Shown one piece after another: positions 16,082-25,143 of a DNA stretch of 64,000 bases. The DNA comes from DATBLE01 sp963719325 (GTDB lineage: Bacteria; Actinomycetota; Thermoleophilia; Gaiellales; Gaiellaceae), in the NCBI GenBank assembly GCA_963719325.1, contig CAVRBW010000024.1:65420-129419 (forward strand), in the 5' to 3' direction. Both the position numbers and the translations under genes were made by a program. Numbering within the stretch: the first letter of the stretch is position 1; each line of letters begins with the position of its first letter. A model generated the notes under the pieces. The model saw only the letters and a program-made list of their open reading frames with translations. It had not been told where the DNA came from and searched no databases.

Positions 16082-17340
16082 TGCACCGCGCCCCGGCGGC
16101 GGTCGCCCTGAGGGTGACCGCACTCGTCACTCCGCTGCTGCTCGGCGCGCTCGCCGTTCCGAGCGGGGGTCTCTTTCGCGGAGCCAAGTTCCGCGACCTT
16201 CACGTCTATCGCGAATACGGGGATGCCCTGCTCGACGGCCGCCTGCCCTATCGCGACGTCTTCGTCGAGTACCCGCCCGGCGCGGTCCCGCTCTTTGCGG
16301 CGCCCTCGCTCGCCCCTAGTGGAGCCTATGACGCGCTGTTCAAGGCGCTGATGACGATGTGCGGGCTCGCGACCATCTTCTGCGTCGCGTTCGTGCTTGC
16401 CCGCGAAGGTGTCGAGCGGATCCGCGTCCTGGCAGCGGCAGCCTTCCTCGCGCTTGCTCCGATCGCCCTCGGGCCCGTCTCGCTGAACACGTACGACATG
16501 TGGCCCGCATTTCTGACCGTGGCCGCGGTCGCAACGATCGTCGCCGGCCGGAATCGGCTCGCGCTCGGGCTGCTCGGGGCGGCCGCCGCAGCGAAGTTGT
16601 ACGCGATTCTCCTCGTCCCGCTCGCGCTCGCGTGGCTCTGGCGCACCCGTGGCGCGCGCGCGACCGTCGGGCCTGCCGCAGTGTTTGCCGGGGTCGCGCT
16701 CGCGCTCGTCGCGCCGTGGATCGCGCTCTCCCCCGGGGGTGTTTGGGACAGCGTGGACTCCCAGGTCGGCCGTGGGCTCCACACCGAAAGCCTGGGCGCG
16801 AGCCTGCTCCTCGCGGCCGATCGAGTCGGGCTCTACCACGCGCACGTCGTCCGAGCGGCGCCCGCTGTCTCGCGTGATCTCGCCGGCGGCCTTCCCCACG
16901 CGTTCGCCGTCGCCGGGGCGACGCTCGCGATCCTCGGTGCTCTCGCTCCCGGTCTCGTGCTCCTGCGACGCCGGGTCGAGCCGGGCCTGCTCTTCGCGGC
17001 GAGCGTGGCCGGCTTCCTCGCCTTTACGAAGGTTCTCTCGCCGCAGTACGTCGTCTGGCTGATTCCCCTCGTTCCCTTCGGCGGCCTCGCTCCGAGCGCG
17101 CTTCTGTTGGCAGCTCTCGCGCTCGCTCAGAGCTGGTATTTCGACTATCGCGAGCTCTGGGCGGTCGGGCCGCAGGCCTGGACGTTGCTGGCCCGGAACC
17201 TCGTCCTGGTTGCGCTTTACGGGCTGCTCTTGTGGAAGATGAGCACGCCGTCCCGCTCGAAGACGAGCTTCCAGTGCGGGTTCGCTCGCAACCGCACGAG
17301 CGCGGCGGCCGAGGGGAGCGGCGCGACCCGGTCGGAGTAG
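16081..17340 (+). CDS. GT87-like integral membrane glycosyltransferase
   Basis: Polytopic protein of 419 residues with the early loop FRDLHVYREYGDALLDGRLPYRDVFVEYPPG, typical of GT87-type polyprenyl-phosphomannose-dependent mannosyltransferases, and later LGLLGAAAAAKLYAILL and LSPQYVVWLIPL. GTG 16081 shares a base with the PBP stop. The hydrophilic last ~35 residues overlap the 3' end of the convergent DUF2079 gene by 124 bases. Probably elaborates cell-envelope glycans. Confidence 0.75.
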   Translation: MHRAPAAVALRVTALVTPLLLGALAVPSGGLFRGAKFRDLHVYREYGDALLDGRLPYRDVFVEYPPGAVPLFAAPSLAPSGAYDALFKALMTMCGLATIFCVAFVLAREGVERIRVLAAAAFLALAPIALGPVSLNTYDMWPAFLTVAAVATIVAGRNRLALGLLGAAAAAKLYAILLVPLALAWLWRTRGARATVGPAAVFAGVALALVAPWIALSPGGVWDSVDSQVGRGLHTESLGASLLLAADRVGLYHAHVVRAAPAVSRDLAGGLPHAFAVAGATLAILGALAPGLVLLRRRVEPGLLFAASVAGFLAFTKVLSPQYVVWLIPLVPFGGLAPSALLLAALALAQSWYFDYRELWAVGPQAWTLLARNLVLVALYGLLLWKMSTPSRSKTSFQCGFARNRTSAAAEGSGATRSE

Positions 17341-18635
17341 CTCGAGCGCGTCTCGTCGGCAGCGACCCAGGTGGCGTCAGCCAGCTTCGGCAGCGAGAGC
17401 ACCTGCCGCCGTCCGGACAGGTGCGCGCCGAGCACGTTGGTGGCGCTGACGACTGCGTGCGCCGGAACGAGCGCGATCGCCTCCTCCGCGATCCGGTCGT
17501 GTCGAGTCACCTGCCAGTCGGCCTTCTGGTAGTCCTCGCCCCCCGGGACCGCCCCCCACAGCGGTACGGCGCCGAGCTTCCAGTTCGCGCCGAGTGCGAC
17601 GACGACCACAACCGTCGCGAGAGCACCCAGCTGTTCGGGGAAGCGGCGGGCGATCGCAGCGCCGCCGAAGACCGAAGCCACGACCAGCACCGGAATCGCG
17701 CCCGCCGTGTAGTGGAAGTGGATCGAGGTCTGTGTTGAGGTCGCCGAGAGCGTGTTCAGCGCCAGCTCCGGAACCGCGGCGACCAGCACCAGCGGCGACA
17801 CGACGAAGAGCAACGCCAGCGGGACCCCCAACTCGAGGAGATATCGGACGTCGCCTCCCTGAAATGCTTGTTCGAAGATCTTCCAGGGATGCGTCACCGC
17901 CGTCCTCGCGATTCCGCCGGCTGAGCCTCCGATTGCGTCATAGCGGCCGTAGAAGGCCGAGTCGGCGCCCGCATTGAAGTGCGGGATTAGCACCGCGACC
18001 GCGATCGCCGAGACGAGGGCGCCGACGCCGGCGATTGCCGCGCCGACTCGACGGCGCCGACGAACCGCGTACCAGATGCCGATCCCGCCGACGACGAATC
18101 CGATCTCCTCCTTCGTCGCCATCGCCAGGATTGCAAACACCGCGAACAATGCGAGCCGATCCTCGTCGAGGTACCAGAAGGCGAACAGCAGGAAGGGGCA
18201 GGCGAGCGCGACCGGGTGGAACTCGTTGAGGGTCAGCCACTCCGTCGCCGGCAAGAGCAGATACGCGATCGCGAAGGCAATCCCGCCGCGTTCGGAGCCG
18301 AGGTGCTTCTCGGCGAGCCAGAAGACCGGAAGGGCTCCGAGGGAGATGGCGATCGCCTGCACGAGCAGAAGGAGCTCGGGGCTTGGCCAGATCCACCACA
18401 GCGGGGCGAAGAGCGCCAGGATGGGATCGAAGTGTGCGGCGAGCCGCGAGATCTGACGCCCGTCTCCCCCCGTCATCTGGAGGAAGTGGCCATGGGCGGT
18501 GTTCCAGACGGTTTGCACCATGTTGCCGAGGTCGTAGCGGCCGGTGTTGAAGGCTCGATGGCGCAGGATCGAGAGCGATCCGAAGCCCCCCGCGTACGCG
18601 GCGATCAGCGCCCAGAGCAGCCACCGCGCCCTCAC
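17217..18635 (-). CDS. DUF2079 multi-span membrane protein
   Basis: The 472-residue product begins with a membrane segment, then HRAFNTGRYDLGNMVQTVWNTAHGHFLQMT, the hallmark of DUF2079, and LAAHFDPILALFAPLWWI, EFHPVALACPFLLFAFW and ATKEEIGF. The family is related to GT-C sugar transferases. GTG 18635 overlaps the stop of the upstream glycosyltransferase (GTGA), so these are co-translated; the much longer open frame upstream is a shadow of that gene. Part of a three-gene envelope-sugar operon on the minus strand. Confidence 0.8.
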   Translation of the reverse strand: MRARWLLWALIAAYAGGFGSLSILRHRAFNTGRYDLGNMVQTVWNTAHGHFLQMTGGDGRQISRLAAHFDPILALFAPLWWIWPSPELLLLVQAIAISLGALPVFWLAEKHLGSERGGIAFAIAYLLLPATEWLTLNEFHPVALACPFLLFAFWYLDEDRLALFAVFAILAMATKEEIGFVVGGIGIWYAVRRRRRVGAAIAGVGALVSAIAVAVLIPHFNAGADSAFYGRYDAIGGSAGGIARTAVTHPWKIFEQAFQGGDVRYLLELGVPLALLFVVSPLVLVAAVPELALNTLSATSTQTSIHFHYTAGAIPVLVVASVFGGAAIARRFPEQLGALATVVVVVALGANWKLGAVPLWGAVPGGEDYQKADWQVTRHDRIAEEAIALVPAHAVVSATNVLGAHLSGRRQVLSLPKLADATWVAADETRSSYSDRVAPLPSAAALVRLRANPHWKLVFERDGVLIFHKSSP

Positions 18636-19690
18636 AACAGGCCCTCGATCAACCCGCGCCAGCGGCTGCCGAGCACGTCCTCGCTTGCCTGTGCCCGATA
18701 CGCGGCGAGGCCCCCGGCGGAGAGTGAGCTTGCGAGTGGCGTGTCGGCCGCGAGCCCCGAGAGAACGGAGGCGAGCCCGTCGGCATCGCCCGGTGGAACG
18801 AGCAGGGCGCTCTCGTCGTTGCGAAGGAGCTCGCGCGCGGCAGGGGTGTCCGCGGTGATCAGGGGCGTGCCGCAGGCGATCGCCTGGAACGCCTTGTTCG
18901 GGATCACGCGCCGGGCCTTGTCGGACGTGCCGAAGATGCCGAGCGCGCACGAGGCGCGGTGCAGCTCCGCGGGTAGCTGCTCGTACGGCACCCAGGGGAC
19001 GTGCTCGACGTTCGGCGGCCGGTCGCGAAGCAGCCGTCCCTGCTGTCCGCTCCCCACGACCCGGAACTGGAGGTCGGGGACGCGTCGGGCGGCGGCGAGG
19101 ATCGTGTCGAGCCCGTGGAGCGGGATCAGCTTGCCGACGAACAAGGCTGTGAACGATCCACCCGGTCTCCAGCCCGGCTGGAAGAGCCGCTCTTCGGCGC
19201 CGACGAAGCAGACCTCGATCGACCGAGCGCCGGTGACGCGCGCGAGGTGATCTGCGTGAGCGGCGGTGTCGGCGACGACGAGGTCGGCGGCCCGGAAGGC
19301 GTGTCGGTCGACGGCTGTGAGAGCGCGGGCGACCAACCCGCCGGGCCGAAACCGACCACGATCGGATACGAGCGTGTCGGCTGCGGAGACCAGCGCGTTG
19401 AAGACGACGGGCCGGCCGCCGGCGAAATGCCGGGCCGCTCGCAAGTCGAGGTGCCCCGGGTAGCCGACGACGAGCGCGTCGAACGGCTCGCGCGGTCGCC
19501 GCAGCAGGCGGAGCTCGGCGCCGGCCAGCCTCGCCGCCGCGCCGAGACCGGCCTGCCACTTGTGCTCGCGACCTTCCCAGACGGGCACGTGGCGTTCGAC
19601 GACGTCGACCCCCGCGCGGCGCAACGAGGAGATGACCTGGGCATTCCGGGGGTACGGACGCTCGTACGTCCCGAAGTAGACGACTCTCAG
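18632..19690 (-). CDS. GT4-type glycosyltransferase with a probable CTG start
   Basis: The C-terminal half shows FVGKLIPLHGLDTILAAARR and a sugar-nucleotide-binding segment NKAFQAIACGTPLITADTPAARELL. The first ATG/GTG/TTG in frame is TTG 19624, but the upstream in-frame codons read RVVYFGTYERPYPRNAQVISS, a typical GT4 first strand. CTG at 19690 lies exactly on the stop of the upstream gene (CTGA) and has GAGGAG 8 bases before it, so CTG initiation is preferred (352 residues). Acceptor sugar unknown. Confidence 0.82.
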   Translation of the reverse strand: MRVVYFGTYERPYPRNAQVISSLRRAGVDVVERHVPVWEGREHKWQAGLGAAARLAGAELRLLRRPREPFDALVVGYPGHLDLRAARHFAGGRPVVFNALVSAADTLVSDRGRFRPGGLVARALTAVDRHAFRAADLVVADTAAHADHLARVTGARSIEVCFVGAEERLFQPGWRPGGSFTALFVGKLIPLHGLDTILAAARRVPDLQFRVVGSGQQGRLLRDRPPNVEHVPWVPYEQLPAELHRASCALGIFGTSDKARRVIPNKAFQAIACGTPLITADTPAARELLRNDESALLVPPGDADGLASVLSGLAADTPLASSLSAGGLAAYRAQASEDVLGSRWRGLIEGLL

Positions 19691-20625
19691 GAGAGGATCT
19701 CCTCGACGAGCGCCTCCGCTCGCTCGCGCTCGGATGCGCGCTCCTCGTGGTGACTCGTGATCAGCTCGGTGATCAACCCGAGCGAGAAGACCTGCAATCC
19801 CACGACCACCAGCAGCACGCCGAGGATCAGCAGCGGCCGCTGGCCGATCGCGTGGCCCATCGCCTTGACGACCGTGAGGTACGCGAGCACGCCGACTCCC
19901 CCGGCCGACAGCGCGAACCCGATGCCACCGAAGAGGTGCAGAGGGCGATTCCGGTAACGACCGAGAAACGAGACCGTGAGCAGGTCGAGGAACCCGCGGA
20001 AGTAGCGCTCGAGGCCGTACCGCGAGCGGCCGTGCTCGCGGGGGCGGTGGTTGACCGGTAGCTCCGCGATCCGAAATCCGCGCTGGTGCGCGAGCACGGG
20101 AATGAAGCGGTGGAGCTCGCCGTAGAGGCGGAGTCCGCGGACGACGTCGGCTCGGTAGGCCTTCAGGCCGCAGTTCATGTCATGGAGGTGGACGCCCGAG
20201 AACCACCCGGCGACGGCGTTGAACAGCCGTGAGAGGACGCGCCGCCGCAGCGGGTCGCGGCGCTTGGTCTTCCAGCCGGAGACGAGGTCGAATCCTTCTT
20301 CGAGCTTGATCAGGAGTCGCGGGATCTCGGCCGGATCGTCCTGGAGATCGCTGTCGATCGTCACGATCACGTCGCCCTGCGCTCGGCCGAAACCCGCTGC
20401 GAGTGCTGCGGCCTTGCCGAAGTTCCGCCGGAGGCGAACGACTGTCACGTTTTCTCGGGCCGCGTGGAGCCGCGTCAGGGCGCTGTAGGAGCCGTCCGTC
20501 GAGCCGTCGTCGACGAAGATCGCCTCCCACGGCGTCTCGAGCGGCTGCAAGGCCGAATCGAGCTCGTCGAGCAGCAGCGCGACGCTCCGCTCCTCGTTGT
20601 GTACCGGCACGACGACGGAGATCAC
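19687..20625 (-). CDS. GT2 family polyprenyl-phosphate glycosyltransferase
   Basis: DPM1/ArnC-like enzyme that charges a polyprenyl phosphate with a sugar. The 312-residue product opens ISVVVPVHNEERSV, then VDDGSTDGS, IDSDLQDDP and the acidic DMNCGLKAYRADVVRGL and HGRSRYGLERYFRGFLDL, followed by two C-terminal membrane helices. It precedes the GT4 and DUF2079 genes with overlaps, so it likely provides a lipid-linked sugar for those GT-C-like enzymes. Confidence 0.88.
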   Translation of the reverse strand: MISVVVPVHNEERSVALLLDELDSALQPLETPWEAIFVDDGSTDGSYSALTRLHAARENVTVVRLRRNFGKAAALAAGFGRAQGDVIVTIDSDLQDDPAEIPRLLIKLEEGFDLVSGWKTKRRDPLRRRVLSRLFNAVAGWFSGVHLHDMNCGLKAYRADVVRGLRLYGELHRFIPVLAHQRGFRIAELPVNHRPREHGRSRYGLERYFRGFLDLLTVSFLGRYRNRPLHLFGGIGFALSAGGVGVLAYLTVVKAMGHAIGQRPLLILGVLLVVVGLQVFSLGLITELITSHHEERASERERAEALVEEILS

Positions 20626-20635
20626 GCGCGCGAGC

Positions 20636-21985
20636 CTACCCCGACGGCTCGAACGGCGCAGGGGCCGTGGTAACGGCTGGAGTGCTTGTGTCCACGGTTG
20701 CCGTCGGCGTGGTTGCCGTTGGCATCGTGTCGGTTTGGAACGTCTCGGTCGTCGACGTCGGGAGCGACACCGTCGACGTGGGGGGCGTCGGAGGTGGCAT
20801 CGCCGCGGTCGTCACAGGCCGGGTCGCTGTCGGCGGCGTCGTCGTCGGTGGTGCCGTTGTCGGCGGTGCGGGCGTGGTCGGAAAGCCGGGTACGCCCGCC
20901 GTCGCGGCGCTGGTCGACGGGAGGCGGGTGGTTTGCTCGGTCTCTGTCTGGGGTGCCGCCGTGGCCGGCGGCGGTGCGGGTGTAGCGGCGGTTGTCCGCG
21001 GGACCGACGCTGTCGGCCGCGTCGTCGAGGTCGGGGCGCCTGCGTTGCCACTCCGCAAGGTGAGTGCGACCGCGACGGCGGCGCCCGCGGCAGCCAGAAT
21101 TGCGGCACCGAGCACGACCAGAGCCGTCCGGCGCCGCTTGGGCGCGGGCTGGAGGATCTGGGTCGCCGCTGTCTCGGCAGCCGGGTGGCGTACGACGTCC
21201 GCGAGCTCGGCGAGAAGCGCACCACCGTTGGGAGGCCGGTCGAACGGGCTCTTCGCCAGCGCTGCGGCTGCGATGCTTTCCAGGGCCGCGGGGGCGTCCG
21301 GCCGCAGTGAGGTCACCGACGGAACCGGCCGGTCACGGTGCATCGCTGCAACTGTGAGCGCATCGTCTCCTTCGAACGGGAGCCGCCCGGTCAGCATTCG
21401 GAAGAGGATCACGCCGAAGGCGTAGACGTCGCTGGCCGCGGTGGCGGGCTCGCCGGCGGCCTGTTCCGGCGAGAGGTACGCCGCCGTCCCGAAGACCGTC
21501 CCCGTCTCCGTCAAGCCGCTGTCGTGTCCGACCTGGGCGATCCCGAAGTCGGCGATCTTCGCCCGGCCCTGGGCGTCGAACAGGATGTTCTGCGGCTTCA
21601 GGTCCCGATGGACGACGCCGCGCTCGTGAGCGTGCGCGAGCCCGGACGCGACCTCGGCGGCGACGTGGGCCGTGACGTCGTCTGGAAGCGGCCGACCGGG
21701 CGCCAGCCGCTCCTCGAGCGAGCCGCCCGGCAAGTACTCGAGGACGATGAAGGGCCGGCCGCTTGTCTCCCCGTACGAGTAGAGGGTGCAGATGCTCGGA
21801 TGTGCGAGCGCCGCCACCGCGCGCGCCTCGCGTTGGAAGCGGGCTGGATCGGCGCGCGCGCCGAGGAGCTTGACCGCGACCTCACGGTCGAGGTCCAGGT
21901 CGGTTGCCGCCCACACCTCCGACATGCCCCCGCCGCCGAGCCGTCGCTCGAGCCGGTACCGGCCGGCGATGACCTCGTCTGCCAC
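20636..21985 (-). CDS. Membrane Ser/Thr protein kinase
   Basis: Hanks-type kinase: glycine loop LGGGGMSEVW, catalytic lysine in VAVKLLG, HRDLKPQN (about residue 124), IADFGIA, GTAAYLSPEQ and DVYAFGVIL. A single membrane span lies near residue 290-310, followed by ~135 extracytoplasmic residues very rich in Thr and Pro, with no PASTA repeat. TACGCT (21997-21992) lies 6 bases before the GTG at 21985, indicating a leaderless transcript divergent from moeA. Targets unknown. Confidence 0.9.
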   Translation of the reverse strand: MADEVIAGRYRLERRLGGGGMSEVWAATDLDLDREVAVKLLGARADPARFQREARAVAALAHPSICTLYSYGETSGRPFIVLEYLPGGSLEERLAPGRPLPDDVTAHVAAEVASGLAHAHERGVVHRDLKPQNILFDAQGRAKIADFGIAQVGHDSGLTETGTVFGTAAYLSPEQAAGEPATAASDVYAFGVILFRMLTGRLPFEGDDALTVAAMHRDRPVPSVTSLRPDAPAALESIAAAALAKSPFDRPPNGGALLAELADVVRHPAAETAATQILQPAPKRRRTALVVLGAAILAAAGAAVAVALTLRSGNAGAPTSTTRPTASVPRTTAATPAPPPATAAPQTETEQTTRLPSTSAATAGVPGFPTTPAPPTTAPPTTTPPTATRPVTTAAMPPPTPPTSTVSLPTSTTETFQTDTMPTATTPTATVDTSTPAVTTAPAPFEPSG

Positions 21986-21996
21986 CGGGGTAGCGT

Positions 21997-23196
21997 ATGT
22001 CGCCTGTGACCGAGCTCATCTCCATGCAGGAGGCGCAGGCCCTCGTCCTCGCCCACGCTCTGCCGCTTGCGCCGGAGACGCTTCCGCTCGAGGCGGCAGC
22101 CGCACGCGTGCTCGCCGAGCCGGCGCGTTCCGTGATCGACTTGCCGCCGTTCAGGAGCTCGGCGATGGACGGCTACGCGGTGCGCTCGGCCGACACTCCC
22201 GGAACCCTCCCGGTCGCCTTCCGAATCGCCGCAGGATCCCCGTCTTCGCGACCGCTCGGTCCCGGAGAGACGATGGCGATCGCCACCGGCGGTGTCGTGC
22301 CGGACGGCGCCGACGCAGTGGTGCCGCACGAGCGTGTTGTCGTGAGAGGCAACACGGTCGAGTTCCCGGATCGCGTTGTCGCGCAAGCCAACGTGCGCCA
22401 CCCAGGCCGCGACGTGGCCGCCGGACAGGTGGTTGTCGAGGCTGGCACGACCCTGACACCTGCCCGTGTCGGCGCCCTTGCTGCGGCCGGCGTCGCCCAG
22501 GTCGTCTGCGCCCGGCGGCCGCGCGCGGCGGTTCTGACGACGGGCTCCGAGCTACGTCCACCGGGGGCCGTGCTTCGTCCGGGCGAGATCTACGAGGCCA
22601 ACGGCGTGATGTTGGCAGCGCAGCTCACCGCGGCCGGTGCCGACGTCACTCGGCTGCCGGCTGTCGCTGACGACGAGGCGGCGCACCGCGCGGCGCTCGG
22701 GACCGCTCTCGCATTCGACGTGGTGGTGACTTCCGGTGGTGTTTCCGTCGGGCCCCACGACCTCGTGCGCAAGGTCGAGGCCGAACTGGGCGTGGAGGAG
22801 GTGTTCTGGCGGGTCGCTGTGCGCCCGGGTAAGCCCGTCGCGTTCGGCGTGCGCGGGTCGACGCTCGTATTCGGCTTGCCCGGCAACCCCGTCTCGTCGC
22901 TCGTCGCCTGCGAGCTCTTCGTCAAGCCGGCGCTGCGGGCTCTCCAGGGCGCTGCCGATCCGGGACCGAGATTTGGAGTCGGACGACTCGGCGAGCCCGT
23001 TGCCCGAAATGCGGGGCGTGACGATCTGGTGCGTGCCCGGTCGGAGCCAGGTGAGGACGGAGTCGTCCTACGGCCGGTGACGGGGCAGGAGTCGCACATG
23101 ATCGTCAGGGCTGCCGATGCGAATGCGCTGGTCCTCGTGCCGCGGGGCGAGGAAGAGCTTGGCGCCGGAACGGTGGTGGAGTACCTCCCGATCTGA
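21997..23196 (+). CDS. moeA: Molybdopterin molybdotransferase MoeA
   Basis: Inserts molybdate into adenylylated molybdopterin, the last common step of Mo cofactor synthesis. The product has LPPFRSSAMDGYAV, ATGGVVPDGADAVVPHE, VLTTGSEL, TSGGVSVGPHD and FGLPGNPVSSLVACELF, all family landmarks, over the full ~400-residue length. ATG 21997 or the in-frame GTG 22006 may be used; the promoter region overlaps that of the divergent kinase gene. moaC and mog lie 10 kb away. Confidence 0.95.
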   Translation: MSPVTELISMQEAQALVLAHALPLAPETLPLEAAAARVLAEPARSVIDLPPFRSSAMDGYAVRSADTPGTLPVAFRIAAGSPSSRPLGPGETMAIATGGVVPDGADAVVPHERVVVRGNTVEFPDRVVAQANVRHPGRDVAAGQVVVEAGTTLTPARVGALAAAGVAQVVCARRPRAAVLTTGSELRPPGAVLRPGEIYEANGVMLAAQLTAAGADVTRLPAVADDEAAHRAALGTALAFDVVVTSGGVSVGPHDLVRKVEAELGVEEVFWRVAVRPGKPVAFGVRGSTLVFGLPGNPVSSLVACELFVKPALRALQGAADPGPRFGVGRLGEPVARNAGRDDLVRARSEPGEDGVVLRPVTGQESHMIVRAADANALVLVPRGEEELGAGTVVEYLPI

Positions 23197-23208
23197 GTGG
23201 CGGATCGC

Positions 23209-25107
23209 TCAGAGCTCGGCTGCGTGCGGCCGCTCGGAGACGCGCCTGCGTGCCCGAACGGTCAAGACCAGCGCGCGGACGGTGTTACGAATCGGTCCGC
23301 GCGGCGGTCGCTCGGCGGCACTCGGGTAGGGGGCATAGCGTCCGGCGGCGATCGCCGCCAGCTGAGCCGCACCGGCAAGCCAGGCAAGCACCAGGAAGTA
23401 GGACAGGCGGGGGACGTAGTCGATCGCCACGAGCTCGGCCAGGTACCAGGGCGCGTCGAAGCCCAGTCCGAAACGAAACATGAACGAGCCGAGAAGGATG
23501 AAGGGGCCGATCAGGCCTGCGACCACGAGCGCAAGTCGGGCGGCTGCTCCTCGGTCGCGTGCCTGCGGGAGCCACAGCCAGATGTGAAGCGAGGGAAGCA
23601 CGAAGATCAGCGCGAATGGGTTGGTGGCCACCACGAAGAGCGCGACGAGGCCGAGCGCGAGCATCGAGGCGGTGTGGCCGGCCAGCTCCTCCTCTGCGGT
23701 CGACGATCGCCGAGGAACGAGCCGCGCCCGGGCAACGAGCCAGGCCGGCAGGGCGAGCAGTGCGAGCACGAACAGGCCCGGCACCGGCCAGTTGCCGGCC
23801 GCGGCCGTCTCCGGGGAGAGCGGCCGCGTCGCGCCGCCGGGCCAGAGCCCGATCAGAGCGAGGAAGAGGAAGACGGCGCCGGTCCAGAGCCAGAATCCGA
23901 GTCTGCTGCGATAGGCACGGAAGGCCGGTGCGACCGGGATTCGCCTTCTGCGACACCGCGCGAAGAGGTCCACGGCGGCGACGGCGAACGGCAGCAGCAT
24001 CGCGACCAGGGCGAACTGGATTGCCCAGCCACGAACCAATCGCTGTCCCAGGTAGACGTAGCTCTTGGTCCCGCGTGCCAGCTCGAGTCCCTCGTCGAGC
24101 GATCCGACGACACCCTGGGCCGCTCGGCCGATCTCTGCCAGGCTGTTGGGGTCGAGGCGTTGCGGAGTGTCTCCGAAGGAGGCCGGAGGCCGGTCGCCTG
24201 CGGTCGTGAGCGTGACGGCGGGGATGCCGCGGCCGACGAAGGGCGCCTGTTCGTACAGGCTGAAGGGGAAGCCGAGGTCGATGAGCTGGCCGAGCGCGCT
24301 GGTGCGACCGGGCCCTGATCCGCCTTGCTCCGTCAGTCGTGCTGCGGCGGTCTCGACGAGAGGAGCCGCGGGGGACCGCGCCTGATCGCCCGCGATCTCC
24401 AGCCGGGCCGGCCCGTGCCCGCCGATCGAGTCGAGATTGAGGACCGCGACGACGTTGCTTCGGTAGGGCGACCGGGTGACGAAATGGTCAGCCCCGATGC
24501 CCCCGAAGGCGCCGCCGTCGGTGGAGAGGAAGAGGATCGTGTGCTCCGGTCCCGCCTGCTCGGCGGCGGTCACGGGTGGGGCGTAGATCCGGGCCAGCTC
24601 GAGCAGTGCGGCGGTGCCCGAGGCGTTGTCGTTCGCGCCGGCTCCGAGTCCGGAGTCGTCGCGGTGAGCCATCACGACGATGATGTCCGTCGATCGCCCC
24701 TTGACGACGAAGCCGAGATTTCGGAGCGGTACCCGGCCGCGGCCGGGAATGGTGGCCTCGAACGTGTCCGTGAAGGCGTCGACGTGGACGTTCGCGTTCG
24801 GGCGGAAGCCGAAGAACCGCATCTTGTCGGTCAGCCAGTCCGCCGCTCCGGTTGCGCCCGACGTCCCCGGGGCGCGATTCGGATGGAGGCGCGAGAGCTC
24901 CTGCGCGAGGGAGAGCGCGGAGTCGCCGTCGAACGTCGGCGGCAGGCTTGGCGGCGGGAGCGCGGCGGGGCCCTGCACGCTGAAGGCGGCAATGAGCAGA
25001 GGTAGCCCGACGAGCAGCCACGTGCCGCGGTACAGACGACTGTTGACCGGGCGCTCGGGGCTGCCACGCCGCCGCCGCCGGCGGATAGGTGGCGCTGGGG
25101 TCGCGAT
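23209..25107 (-). CDS. Membrane-anchored M28 family metallopeptidase, apparent ATC start
   Basis: The zinc-peptidase domain has VVMAHRDDSGLGAGANDNASGTAALLELAR, the TDGGAFG metal region and NLDSIGGHG; the C-terminal half holds several membrane spans. The first conventional start is GTG 24978, which would remove an upstream in-frame signal/anchor (GTWLLVGLPLLIAAF). The frame stays open to ATC at 25107, which sits 6 bases after TATAGC, the leaderless spacing seen elsewhere here. Either ATC is used or a GTG/ATG was misread. The substrate is probably a peptide outside the membrane. Confidence 0.75.
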   Translation of the reverse strand: MATPAPPIRRRRRRGSPERPVNSRLYRGTWLLVGLPLLIAAFSVQGPAALPPPSLPPTFDGDSALSLAQELSRLHPNRAPGTSGATGAADWLTDKMRFFGFRPNANVHVDAFTDTFEATIPGRGRVPLRNLGFVVKGRSTDIIVVMAHRDDSGLGAGANDNASGTAALLELARIYAPPVTAAEQAGPEHTILFLSTDGGAFGGIGADHFVTRSPYRSNVVAVLNLDSIGGHGPARLEIAGDQARSPAAPLVETAAARLTEQGGSGPGRTSALGQLIDLGFPFSLYEQAPFVGRGIPAVTLTTAGDRPPASFGDTPQRLDPNSLAEIGRAAQGVVGSLDEGLELARGTKSYVYLGQRLVRGWAIQFALVAMLLPFAVAAVDLFARCRRRRIPVAPAFRAYRSRLGFWLWTGAVFLFLALIGLWPGGATRPLSPETAAAGNWPVPGLFVLALLALPAWLVARARLVPRRSSTAEEELAGHTASMLALGLVALFVVATNPFALIFVLPSLHIWLWLPQARDRGAAARLALVVAGLIGPFILLGSFMFRFGLGFDAPWYLAELVAIDYVPRLSYFLVLAWLAGAAQLAAIAAGRYAPYPSAAERPPRGPIRNTVRALVLTVRARRRVSERPHAAEL

Positions 25108-25115
25108 GGCCGGGC

Positions 25116-25121
25116 TATAGT
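25116..25121 (+). promoter_or_regulatory. -10 element of the two-component operon
   Basis: TATAGT lies 22 bases before the response-regulator start and overlaps TATAGC of the divergent peptidase gene on the other strand. No clear -35 is visible. Confidence 0.45.
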
Positions 25122-25143
25122 ACGCCCGCCCCTCGGTCGGCTT

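Noticed and set aside
17217..19559. 780-codon frame suggesting a giant membrane protein
   Set aside because: The first ~300 codons are a shadow of the GT4 gene; the DUF2079 protein begins at GTG 18635 with a GTGA overlap.
20640..21060. GT-rich low-complexity stretch considered as a tandem repeat or CRISPR-like array
   Set aside because: It encodes the Thr/Pro-rich tail of the kinase; no regular repeat-spacer unit is present.
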